Positions 49,253-57,295 of a stretch of 57,429 bases of DNA are shown here, piece after piece. Origin of the DNA: Bacteroidaceae bacterium (GTDB lineage: Bacteria; Bacteroidota; Bacteroidia; Bacteroidales; Bacteroidaceae); assembly GCA_017559845.1 (NCBI GenBank), contig JAFYQQ010000002.1, forward strand, positions 1-57,429. The letters are read 5' to 3'. Both the position numbers and the translations under genes were made by a program. Every line of letters starts with the position of its first letter. Position 1 is the first letter of the stretch. Below the pieces are notes generated by a model. It did no database searches. It worked only from the letters and a program-made list of their open reading frames with translations, and was not told the origin of the DNA.

Positions 49253-51365
49253 TCTTTTTGCGGTTCTGCTGGTGGCAGGACTGCTGTGCTCGTGCCGGGA
49301 ATCAGCGGTGACGGAAGACGCTGCCGGCCAGCAGGAGGTGAGAATTGCCGTTGTGCTGCCCCAGAAGGACCGTCAGACCATTTGGGAGAACACGCTGAAG
49401 TGGGCAGCAGAGAACATAAGAAAGGCCGACATTGGGGTGAAGGTGGTGTATGAATGGTATGACGAGGACAAGGCCAACCTGACCCAGTTGGGCCAGACCC
49501 TTTCCGAACGGGCGGACATCAGCAGCATCATCGGCTGTAACGTCTCGGCCAACACACAGCAGCTGGCCTTTGCCCTGGCCCGGAAGAAGCAGGGCGTAAA
49601 GCCGCTGTTCACGTTCTCCACCTCGCAGGAACTGCCCCGAATCTTCGGCCACCGCGGCTTCCTATGGGGACTGTGCGAAACGGACATCTCGCAGAGCGAA
49701 ATCCTGCTGTCCAGCCTGTCACAGGAATCGCAGGAGATAAAGAAGGTGGCCCTGCTGGCATCGGAGGACATCTACGGCCAGACGTTTGTGGACTGGTTTG
49801 CCTTCCAGACAGTAGAGCTGGACATGCAGCCCGTCTGTGTCCTTACCTACAAGGATGCCGCGCAACTGCCCTCGCTCCTTGAAGAAATAACGCAGAGCGG
49901 GGCCGATGCCCTGGTGTGCGTGCCGGCGGCGGTGGACGACGTTACGCCGGTGTTCAACTATATCATGGACTGGAACGAAACCTGTCCGTACGAAGACGCC
50001 ATTACCCTGAAATTCTCGGACAAGGCCTATAACAAGGCCATCCTGAATGCCGACGCGCCCAGGGGGCTGCTGTCGGGCGTGGCACCGTCGAGCGACCCCG
50101 GTTCGGGCTTCAGCGTGTCGTACGAAACCCTCTTTGGCCGAGTGCCCTACAACGGAGAGGCGGAGGTGTACGATGCGGTGCTGATTACGGCCCTGGCAAC
50201 TGTGTGGGCCCAGAAGAACGCCGAGGAAGACCTGAACAAGGCCATTGCACAGCTGCTGAACGGGGAAAGCCCCTCGCAGGGCGGATGGACATCGGGAATG
50301 ATTGGCAACTACTACCGCCAGATCATGGCGGGACAGACACCCGCCATCAGCGGTGCCACGGGACTGCTGGAATTCAATTCGGAATACTATACCACCATCC
50401 GCACGACCACTTACGCGCACTGGATGGTCTATCAGGGACGGATGGTCATCGTTGACTACTACAGCCGCGGAAGCGGCGGGCATTCGTCATCGCCCGTGGC
50501 AGCATGGGAGTGGAAGAAACAGCAAATGCAGGACGTGGGCGGAAACGGTACACTGCAGGTGGAATACCCCGCAATGGAGGGAAACTATGCGGTGCTGGTT
50601 GCCGCCTCGAAGGGATGGAAGAACTACCGTCACCAGGCAGACGTGCTGGACTTTTACCATTACCTGAAGGGCCGCGGATATGACGACGAGCACATCGTCC
50701 TGATCCTGGCCGACGACATTGCCCACAACGAGCGCAACCCATTGCCGGGCGTGGTGCGCCGCCAAACGGGGGGAAGGAACCTCTACGAGGACGTGCAGAT
50801 TGACTATCGCCTGGACGGCCTTACCCTGGACGACCTGAGGCAAATCCTTACGGCAGCGCCCTCGGCGCAGTTCCCCGTAACCCTGGGCAGCGGAGCGGCG
50901 GACAACGTCCTCTTCTTCTGGAGCGGCCACGGCACACAGCACGGCTGGGAATGGCAGGACACGGAAACCGTTGCACCCGAATTTGCCCGTTCGCTCTTCT
51001 CGGAAATGCAGTTCCGCAAGCTGTTTGCCATAGTGGAAACGTGCTATTCCGGCGCCGTGGCACAAGGCTGCACCGGCATCCCCGGCCTGTTGCTGATGAC
51101 GGCCGCCAATCCCTACGAGCCCTCCAAGGCCGACGCCTTCGACGACGAGCTGCAGGTCTATCTCTCCAATACCTTCACCTCGTCCGTGCTGTCGCATCTT
51201 GCCGCCAAGCCGGCGACCAGCATCTACGACCTCTATCTGCATGCCTTTGACAAGACGCAGGGCTCGCACGTGATGGTCTACAATGCAGAGCACTATGGCA
51301 ACCTGTATCTCAATGGCATCAGCGAATACCTCTCCCCCAAAATAGGAATGGATTTTGAAAAATAA
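49233..51365 (+). CDS. Periplasmic-binding domain fused to legumain-like C13 protease (lipoprotein)
   Basis: 710 residues from ATG 49233 (a TTG four codons upstream is less likely). Lipoprotein signal NLFAVLLVAGLLCSC. Residues ~30-420 form a type-1 periplasmic-binding (LivJ/ANF-like) domain (VRIAVVLPQKDRQTIWENTL, IIGCNVSANTQQLAF, VALLASEDIYGQTFVDWF). From ~455 follows a legumain (C13) domain: YAVLVAASKGWKNYRHQADV, then DDIAHNERNPLPGV, His566 in FFWSGHGTQH and Cys604 in IVETCYSGAV. Legumains cleave after Asn or Asp. The spacing from His to Cys (38) is near that of human legumain (41). Transmembrane segments are absent, so it is anchored by lipid. The binding domain probably senses a ligand and could gate the protease; this is inference. 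It overlaps the BMP-like gene by 20 bp. Confidence 0.88.
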   Translation: MKRLLSNLFAVLLVAGLLCSCRESAVTEDAAGQQEVRIAVVLPQKDRQTIWENTLKWAAENIRKADIGVKVVYEWYDEDKANLTQLGQTLSERADISSIIGCNVSANTQQLAFALARKKQGVKPLFTFSTSQELPRIFGHRGFLWGLCETDISQSEILLSSLSQESQEIKKVALLASEDIYGQTFVDWFAFQTVELDMQPVCVLTYKDAAQLPSLLEEITQSGADALVCVPAAVDDVTPVFNYIMDWNETCPYEDAITLKFSDKAYNKAILNADAPRGLLSGVAPSSDPGSGFSVSYETLFGRVPYNGEAEVYDAVLITALATVWAQKNAEEDLNKAIAQLLNGESPSQGGWTSGMIGNYYRQIMAGQTPAISGATGLLEFNSEYYTTIRTTTYAHWMVYQGRMVIVDYYSRGSGGHSSSPVAAWEWKKQQMQDVGGNGTLQVEYPAMEGNYAVLVAASKGWKNYRHQADVLDFYHYLKGRGYDDEHIVLILADDIAHNERNPLPGVVRRQTGGRNLYEDVQIDYRLDGLTLDDLRQILTAAPSAQFPVTLGSGAADNVLFFWSGHGTQHGWEWQDTETVAPEFARSLFSEMQFRKLFAIVETCYSGAVAQGCTGIPGLLLMTAANPYEPSKADAFDDELQVYLSNTFTSSVLSHLAAKPATSIYDLYLHAFDKTQGSHVMVYNAEHYGNLYLNGISEYLSPKIGMDFEK

Positions 51366-51414
51366 CGTTTAATCATTAAATATGTCGTTGAATGACAATC
51401 GATAAACGAACAAT

Positions 51415-52027
51415 CGTCTGAAAGACGGGAAATTAAATAGCCGGGGGCTTTTAAGTCCTCGGACTCTTATGCCCGCACGATAATGGCGTCTGTGAAGACG
51501 CGAATCGGCAACATGGAGTTATCAAGCGAAATTCGTTAAAGGTTAACGTTCATCGTTAAAGACACGTTGCCGTTACCCGTCTTCCAGACGGATTCTTAAT
51601 ATGGCTTCTTGTTTCCACGGGTTCAAGAACCCGCGGCTATTCGCCTTCGGCTTCGCGTCTTTCAGACGCCTCTTTCTTACAACACAATTATCTTCTTTAT
51701 TCAGCTCGCTCTTGGAAAAACGTCTGAAAGACGAGAAAATGAATAGCCGGGGGCTTTTAAGTCCTCGGACTCTTATGTCCGCACGATAATGGCGTCTGTG
51801 AAGACGCGAATCGGCAACATGGAGTTATCAAGCGAAATTCGTTAAAGGTTAACGTTCATCGTTAAAGACACGTTGCCGTTCCCCGTCTTCCAGACGGATT
51901 CTTAATATGGCTTCTTGTTTCCACGGGTTCAAGAACCCGCGGCTATTCGCCTTTGGCTTCGCGTCTTTCAGACGCCTCTTTCTTACAACACAATTATCTT
52001 CTTTATTCAACTCGCCTTTGGAAAAAA
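51415..52027. repeat. 306-bp tandem duplication of hairpin modules
   Basis: Two near-identical copies, 51415-51720 and 51721-52027, each contain hp1 (CGTCTGAAAGACG), hp2 forward (51441-51462 and 51747-51768), a GCGTCTGTGAAGACGC stem, the pair CGGCAAC...GTTGCCG with a long loop, CCGTCTTCCAGACGG, inverted hp2 (51615-51641 and its copy) and hp1. The copies differ at only a few bases. No coding frame is credible. The array lies directly upstream of the Y1 transposase gene. Confidence 0.85.
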
Positions 52028-52223
52028 CGTCTGAAAGACGGGGGCTAAATAGCCGATGGGCTTTCAAGCCCCCGGATTAGAGTCGAACACTACATATAAG
52101 AGCGTCTGAAAGACGGGGACATAAATAGCCGCGGGTTTTTAAACCCGTGGAAAATGAAGTCTTCATCATCAAGGCCGTCTGGAAGACGGGAATATCAATA
52201 CCGCGGGGTTTTTAAACCCCCGG
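52028..52223. repeat. hp1/hp2 module series upstream of the transposase
   Basis: Three forward hp1-hp2 units: hp1 at 52028-52040, 52103-52115 and 52175-52189; hp2 at 52053-52075, 52129-52150 and 52201-52223. The hp2 stems differ in sequence yet remain paired (GGGCTT/AAGCCC, GGGTTT/AAACCC, GGGGTTT/AAACCCC). The last hp2 is preceded by AATACCG instead of AATAGCCG. Confidence 0.85.
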
Positions 52224-52297
52224 AATCCCAACTTCTATCCAAGATATCGTCTAAATACCCCAAATCTACTACAAACCCACACATTGTTCCACAAATA

Positions 52298-52329
52298 TTT
52301 GTTTCGTTTCCCTTAAAACGCTATCTTTG
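52298..52329 (+). promoter_or_regulatory. Bacteroidetes promoter of the Y1 transposase gene
   Basis: TTTG (52298-52301), 20 bp, TATCTTTG (52322-52329), a full consensus match. The ATG at 52352 follows 22 bp later, and no hairpin module lies between, so the gene has its own promoter. Confidence 0.85.
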
Positions 52330-52351
52330 TCACAATCAAACACACACGATT

Positions 52352-52795
52352 ATGAGTTTCACACAATCCGTCTATCACATTGTCTTTAGCACAAAACACC
52401 GCAAGACCGTCATCAAGGAATCATGCGAGCGCGAGGTATACAAAATCCTATATGACCTGATGACAAACCTGGGCGCTCATGTGTATCGTATTGGTGGTAT
52501 GCCCGACCACGTCCACATCCTTGTTGACATCAGTGCCAAGAATTCGTTATCGGATTTTGTGAAAAAACTCAAACAAGAATCAAGTTTCCTCATTGCGAGA
52601 CATCCCGATGTCCGGTTATGGGATGGATGGGAAGAGGGGTATTCCGCCTTCACATATTCGGCCAAAGATATTAAAACGGTAACGGAGTATATCATCAACC
52701 AAAAGGAACATCATAAGAGGGTTTCGTTTATTGACGAATATCGTGCATGGTTAATAGAAATGGGAATCTCGCCCGATGTTCCCTATTTTCCTTAG
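52352..52795 (+). CDS. IS200/REP-associated-type Y1 transposase (HUH)
   Basis: 147 residues from ATG 52352. It is a single-domain Y1 transposase: IVFSTKHRKTVIKESCEREV at the start, the HUH motif in GGMPDHVHILVDIS (residues ~48-61), LSDFVKKLKQESSFLIARHP, and the probable tyrosine nucleophile in TEYIINQKEHHKRVSF (near residue 112). Such enzymes cut single-stranded DNA at hairpins; REP-associated members (RAYTs) act on dispersed hairpin repeats. No IS605 orfB partner is present. It is flanked on both sides by the hp1/hp2 family, which is strong circumstantial evidence that these are its substrates. The gene looks intact and separately expressed. Confidence 0.9.
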   Translation: MSFTQSVYHIVFSTKHRKTVIKESCEREVYKILYDLMTNLGAHVYRIGGMPDHVHILVDISAKNSLSDFVKKLKQESSFLIARHPDVRLWDGWEEGYSAFTYSAKDIKTVTEYIINQKEHHKRVSFIDEYRAWLIEMGISPDVPYFP

Positions 52796-52806
52796 TTGCC
52801 ATTCCG

Positions 52807-53000
52807 CGTCTTTCAGACGCCATCTATTTGATGCGTCTTTTCTCCCACGGGTTCAAGAACCCGCGGCTATTCGCCCTTCGGCTTCGCGTCTTTCAGACGC
52901 CCCTTTCTTACAACACTGTTATCTTCTTTATTCAACTCGCTATTGGAACAATCGTCTGGAAGACGGGAAATTAAATAGCCGAGGGCTTTAAAGCCCTCGG
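52807..53000. repeat. hp1/hp2 modules downstream of the transposase
   Basis: hp1 at 52807-52819 and 52887-52899, inverted hp2 at 52845-52871, then a forward hp1 (52953-52965) and an hp2 (52979-53000) that is a perfect 22-bp palindrome. Together with the upstream copies they bracket the transposase. Confidence 0.85.
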
Positions 53001-53006
53001 TAAAAT

Positions 53007-53265
53007 CTCACAACTCATCGCTCGCCACTCATCGCTCATCGCTCAATGTCAAACATTTTTACTCTTGTCCATAGACTGTGCATTGTAGTCAAAATGAACA
53101 AAAAACCGCTCAAAATAGTTCAAAAACGAACCTAAAAAGTCGCCCTATATTGCCCTACTGCGAAATTTTGACTTTCCAACTGGGAAAAAATAATTTTCCA
53201 GTTGAGAAATAATATTTTTCCAACTGGGCATTTTCGACTTTGCAGCTGGATTTATATGAAAATTC
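53007..53265. repeat. Inverted-repeat element, copy B (22-bp phased sites)
   Basis: Reverse complement of the element at the window start. Sites CCTACTGC (53154), CCAACTGG (53176), CCAGTTGA (53198), CCAACTGG (53220) and GCAGCTGG (53242) begin exactly 22 bp apart. Unit-by-unit similarity with copy A shows the array was duplicated as a whole. 53266-53423 shows no further feature before the nucleotidase gene apart from AT-rich DNA. Confidence 0.85.
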
Positions 53266-53423
53266 GGTTTTGTAAAGAATTTTGATGGCACACGGATGCG
53301 ACAGAAGACCACAGATTTATCTTTTATCTCGTAAAACCATTATATTTTAAGAGAATTTTGCTAATTTTACAGCCAATTACATACATTATTATATATATGA
53401 CACAGTACTTCAGAGAGAGGAAG

Positions 53424-55061
53424 ATGAGACATGGCCTCTATACCTTATTGGCATTCTTTGCCACCGTTTCCTTTACAGCTTGCAGCGACGAGGATTCACC
53501 CTCGCTATCCGATGAACCGGACCGCCCCAACAAGCCTATTGTGGTGATATACGACAACGACGTACACTGTGCCGTGGACGGATATGCCAAGCTGGCCGGC
53601 GTCCGCAACAGCTACCGCAAGCAGACGCCACACGTTGCCACCGTATCTGTGGGTGACTTTATACAAGGTGGTGTGGTGGGCACCATTTCGGGCGGAACCG
53701 CCATTGTGGACATCATGAACCATGTAGGATATGATGCGGTGACACTGGGAAACCACGAATTCGACTTCGGCATGGCACAAATGTTTACACTCACACGCCA
53801 ACTGGACGCAGATGTGGTGAGCGCCAATTTCCGTTCCACCATCGACGAGAACCTGCCGTTCAAGCCTTACGTCATAAAGAGATACGGCAACGTGGACATT
53901 GCCTATCTGGGACTGACCACCCCTACTACCCTCATAACGGGAGGGCAAAAGACCTTTGCCGACGAGAACGGCAAACTAATATACAGCTTCTGCAACGACA
54001 ATTTCTACGAGAATGCCCAGCGCCACATCAACGAAGCCCGAAACGAAGGTGCCGACTACGTGATTGTACTTTCGCATCTTGGCGATGTTGGTTGGGGCGG
54101 TTTCCCCAGCTCCGTTTCCCTAATCCGGAACACTACCGGCATTGATGCCGTTCTTGACGGCCACGAGCATACCATCATTGCCGACTCCACCGTCTACGAC
54201 AACACCGGCAAAGCCGTGCTGCTCAGTTCCACCGGTTCGGAATTCAGCAATGTGGGCGTGCTCACCCTCTCCACCAGCGGACAATTCAGTTCCCGTCTGG
54301 TGCAGATTGACGAGGAATGCCCTACAGACAAAGACGTACAGGCATTTGTTGAGCAGATAAAGGAAGAGACCATGGCACAGGGCGAACGCGTTGTCGGTAC
54401 CAGCGAGGTAACGATGATTATCCGAAACGAGGAGGGCGTGCGCATTACGCGCACAGAAGAAACGCCCATCGGCAACTTCTGCGCCGATGCCTTGAGGTAT
54501 GTATTGGGAACAGATATCGCATTCATGAACGGAGGGGCCATCCGCAGCGAGATAAGACAGGGCGAGATTTCGTACAACACGCTGCTAAGCGTATTTCCCT
54601 ACAACAACAGTGTATGCACCGCCACAATGACGGGCAAACAGATAATGGATGCGCTTGAGGTGTCCGTACATCTTTACCCCAAGGAAAACGGAGGCTTCCT
54701 GCAAGTAAGCGGTCTGAAGTTCAAGGTTGACCCCTCAGTGCCCACATCAGTTGTCATAGACGAAAATGAATTGTTCTCGCATGTGGAGGGTAGCCGCCGT
54801 GTATTGGACGTGCAGGTGCTTGACAACGCTTCCGGCCAATATGTACCCATAGACCCCGAACGCACATATACCATAGCCAGTTCGAGCTTCCTTATAGAAA
54901 ACCATGGCGACTACGGAGTATTGCGCTATGCCACGGTAAAAGACCGCAATCTGGGGCAAGACGTGGACATGCTTGCCATCTATCTCAGCCAGACGTTGGG
55001 CGGAAAGATTGGCGCCGAGTATGGCCAGACGGAAGGCCGCATCGTTTTTGTGCAGCCATAG
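53424..55061 (+). CDS. UshA-like 5'-nucleotidase lipoprotein
   Basis: 545 residues from ATG 53424, with GAGAGAGGAAG just upstream and a lipoprotein signal (LYTLLAFFATVSFTAC); an ATG at 53397 adds nine residues. The metallophosphatase domain has YDNDVHCAVDG, VSVGDFIQGG, VTLGNHEFDFG, VIVLSHLGDVGWG and DAVLDGHEHT. The C-terminal 5'-nucleotidase domain has ETPIGNFCADALRYVLGTD and GGAIRSEIRQGEISYNTL. It removes phosphate from extracellular nucleotides or UDP-sugars in the periplasm or at the surface. It is single, followed by a terminator. Its upstream neighbour is repeat copy B. Confidence 0.94.
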   Translation: MRHGLYTLLAFFATVSFTACSDEDSPSLSDEPDRPNKPIVVIYDNDVHCAVDGYAKLAGVRNSYRKQTPHVATVSVGDFIQGGVVGTISGGTAIVDIMNHVGYDAVTLGNHEFDFGMAQMFTLTRQLDADVVSANFRSTIDENLPFKPYVIKRYGNVDIAYLGLTTPTTLITGGQKTFADENGKLIYSFCNDNFYENAQRHINEARNEGADYVIVLSHLGDVGWGGFPSSVSLIRNTTGIDAVLDGHEHTIIADSTVYDNTGKAVLLSSTGSEFSNVGVLTLSTSGQFSSRLVQIDEECPTDKDVQAFVEQIKEETMAQGERVVGTSEVTMIIRNEEGVRITRTEETPIGNFCADALRYVLGTDIAFMNGGAIRSEIRQGEISYNTLLSVFPYNNSVCTATMTGKQIMDALEVSVHLYPKENGGFLQVSGLKFKVDPSVPTSVVIDENELFSHVEGSRRVLDVQVLDNASGQYVPIDPERTYTIASSSFLIENHGDYGVLRYATVKDRNLGQDVDMLAIYLSQTLGGKIGAEYGQTEGRIVFVQP

Positions 55062-55085
55062 TTCTCCCTCGAACCCAACAAAAAA

Positions 55086-55115
55086 GGCATCCACCGCAAC
55101 TGGTGGATGCCTTTT
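55086..55115. terminator. Bidirectional terminator
   Basis: GGCATCCACC (55086-55095) and GGTGGATGCC (55102-55111) form a perfect 10-bp stem with a 6-nt loop, with TTTT after it and AAAAA before it. It sits between the convergent nucleotidase and GH97 genes. Confidence 0.9.
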
Positions 55116-55139
55116 CTATTTGGAGGCTTCTGCCCCGTA

Positions 55140-57110
55140 TTATTCGATTACAGCAGCGAAACCGCCGTTCATCATCATTGTCACCTTGATGGTGGTGTTC
55201 TTGTTAACCTTCTGCTCTACCTTGTTGTAGTGCATAGCCTGGTAGTTGGCGTTCACACCGTCCTTGAAGGCGGTCATCTTGTATTCGCCGTCGCCCAGGA
55301 AGTCGAGCTTCAGGTCGAAGGTACGTTCCTTCTCGAAGCCTTCGCAGATACCGCCAATGAACCACTTCTTGCCCTTGCGCTTAGCCACGATGGTGTACTT
55401 GCCTACGTTGGTAACCAAGGCGCGAGTCTCGTCCCAAGTGGTGGGAACTGAAGCGATGAAGCGAGTACAATCGTCGTTCTTGTAGTATTCGGTGGGGTTG
55501 TCGGCCAACATCTGGAGTCCGCTTTCCAATACCACATAGAGTGCCATCTGGAAGGCACGGGTACCATGAGCAGAAGAGTTGGGACGGCTGCCCTGATAGT
55601 TGTTTGACTGACGGTTGTTCATACCACCGGGGGTAAAGTCGGCAGCACCCACAGCGTTACGGATATAGGGGAGATAAGTGGTGTTGTCGGGAACACAACC
55701 ACCCATTTGTTCCAGGCCCAATACGCCTTCGTAAGAAATCATGTTGGGATATTCGTATTCCAAACCAGCGGGAGTGAACGATCCGTGCATATCCACGAGC
55801 AGTTTGTGCTTGGCAGCCTCATCCATCACACGCTTGTAGAAGTTAACCATCCACTGGTTGGCGTGATCCATGAAGTCAATCTTAACACCCACAACGCCCC
55901 ATTCAGCATATTTCTTGAACAGGTCGAAGTTCTGCTCTACAGTAAGCCAGGGAAGCCACAGAATGATACCTACGTTCTTAGACTTACCATAGTTGATCAG
56001 CTTCTGCAGGTTCAACTCGTCCTTGGCAGTGTAAGGATCGCGGGTGCTCTTTGCCCAACCTTCGTCCAAGATGATATATTCGATACCGTAGTGTGCGGCA
56101 AAGTCGATATAGTAAGCGTAAGTGTCATAGTTGTTACCAGCCTTGAAGGTTACGTCGGGACCATAAGGAGTGGCACCGTTCCACCATTCCCAGCTCACCT
56201 TACCGGGCTTGATCCAGTCTGTGTTCTCCAGAACAGGACGGCGTGCCAGCTGTACGGGAACGGTCTGTTCCAGGATACCCTTAGAGTCGGTTACCACTAC
56301 ATAACGCCAGGGGAATGTACGAGTACCCTGAGTCTTGGCAATGTAATATGCCTCCTCGGTAATGGTCCAGCTGCGGTCGCCACGGGGTTCCCAACCAAGA
56401 GGAGCCTTGGGGAATACAGTGGTGATACCCTTCTTGTTACCACGGAGGAATACACGGGGATAATCGTCAACGTCGCTTTCACCAACGAGCAACTGGGTAT
56501 CGTTTGCACCAGAGAGCAGCATGGGTACGGTGGCCAACTTGTGGTTGTTTGCCCATTCGTTTACCCACTTTTCAGTCTCCATGTGCTGATAACGCTCCTC
56601 AAAAGAGGTGTTGAAGTCGGGCTTGCTACAGGGCTGGAAGTGAGTGGTGTAGCCACTTTCAGGAATCATGGTGAAAGACTCGTTGTCCACAATTACCTCG
56701 CCCTTTTCCTTTGTTACAAAGCGGTAAGCCACGGCGTTGTCCATAACGCGCAACTCCACGGTGTATGCACCGAAGTTTACGGTAGCCTCGGTATAATTGT
56801 TCTCAATGGTAGAGAACTTCAGGGGCACAACGGGCTTGAAGGTTTCGTTTACAGCCTTGGTTTTCACATTCTTCACGGCTGCATCGCCACCCAAAGTCTT
56901 TCCGTTGATACTAATCCATACGTCTTCCATTGAATAGACAGCCTTACCGTCCTTGCTCACGGTCCAACCGAACTCACCCTTTCCGGTCTTCAAGTCCACG
57001 GAAATCTTGTTGTTGGGAGAGGTAATCTTCATTGGTCCGGCAGCCTGAACGGCAACTGTTGCTGCAAAGGCCAGAAGCACGGCCCATGCGGATTTGATGA
57101 TTTTCTTCAT
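55140..57110 (-). CDS. Secreted GH97 glycosidase (probable alpha-galactosidase type)
   Basis: 656 residues with a signal peptide (WAVLLAFAATVAVQA). GH97 layout: N-terminal beta-sandwich (about 25-280: KITSPNNKISVDLKTGKGEF), barrel (YIILDEGWAKSTRDPYTA), and a C-terminal beta domain. In the barrel, WGVVGVKIDFMDHANQW carries an Asp at the position of the nucleophile of retaining alpha-galactosidases such as BT1871; inverting SusB-type alpha-glucosidases lack it. The second key residue is probably the Glu in MISYEGVLGLEQ. The protein is periplasmic. It has its own full promoter and is monocistronic. Substrate assignment is inference from these residues. Confidence 0.93.
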   Translation of the reverse strand: MKKIIKSAWAVLLAFAATVAVQAAGPMKITSPNNKISVDLKTGKGEFGWTVSKDGKAVYSMEDVWISINGKTLGGDAAVKNVKTKAVNETFKPVVPLKFSTIENNYTEATVNFGAYTVELRVMDNAVAYRFVTKEKGEVIVDNESFTMIPESGYTTHFQPCSKPDFNTSFEERYQHMETEKWVNEWANNHKLATVPMLLSGANDTQLLVGESDVDDYPRVFLRGNKKGITTVFPKAPLGWEPRGDRSWTITEEAYYIAKTQGTRTFPWRYVVVTDSKGILEQTVPVQLARRPVLENTDWIKPGKVSWEWWNGATPYGPDVTFKAGNNYDTYAYYIDFAAHYGIEYIILDEGWAKSTRDPYTAKDELNLQKLINYGKSKNVGIILWLPWLTVEQNFDLFKKYAEWGVVGVKIDFMDHANQWMVNFYKRVMDEAAKHKLLVDMHGSFTPAGLEYEYPNMISYEGVLGLEQMGGCVPDNTTYLPYIRNAVGAADFTPGGMNNRQSNNYQGSRPNSSAHGTRAFQMALYVVLESGLQMLADNPTEYYKNDDCTRFIASVPTTWDETRALVTNVGKYTIVAKRKGKKWFIGGICEGFEKERTFDLKLDFLGDGEYKMTAFKDGVNANYQAMHYNKVEQKVNKNTTIKVTMMMNGGFAAVIE

Positions 57111-57152
57111 AAAAGTTGTTAAATTGAGTTAATTAAAATACATATTTCCATG

Positions 57153-57184
57153 CAAATATATCTACTTTTTTAATCTTACACAAA
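57153..57184 (-). promoter_or_regulatory. Bacteroidetes promoter of the GH97 gene
   Basis: The minus strand reads TTTG (57184-57181), 20 bp, TATATTTG (57160-57153): a full consensus. The ATG at 57110 follows 42 bp later. Confidence 0.85.
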
Positions 57185-57233
57185 TATTATCCATAATTTA
57201 TTATTAGGGAGTTATATTGGGGGAAATTAAAGG

Positions 57234-57295
57234 GGTGAGCGATGAGGGGTGAGATGTGAGAATTTTACCACGGACTTAAAAGTCCGCGGCTATTT
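57234..57295. repeat. Heptamer run plus inverted hp2 module
   Basis: GGTGAGCGATGAGGGGTGAG heptamers, then ATTTTACC and an inverted hp2 (57268-57289, CCACGGACTT-AA-AAGTCCGCGG) followed by CTATTTAG. The same order (heptamers, ATTTTACC, hp2, GGCTATTTA) occurs, read in reverse, at 52970-53045. Confidence 0.75.

Noticed and set aside
48236..51365. ABC uptake operon for a nucleoside or amino acid
   Set aside because: Two binding-type lipoproteins are present but no permease or ATPase lies nearby, and one of them ends in a protease domain.
1..53265. Composite transposon bounded by the two inverted 250-bp copies
   Set aside because: The interval holds core housekeeping operons in conserved order and no transposase is linked to the inverted copies.
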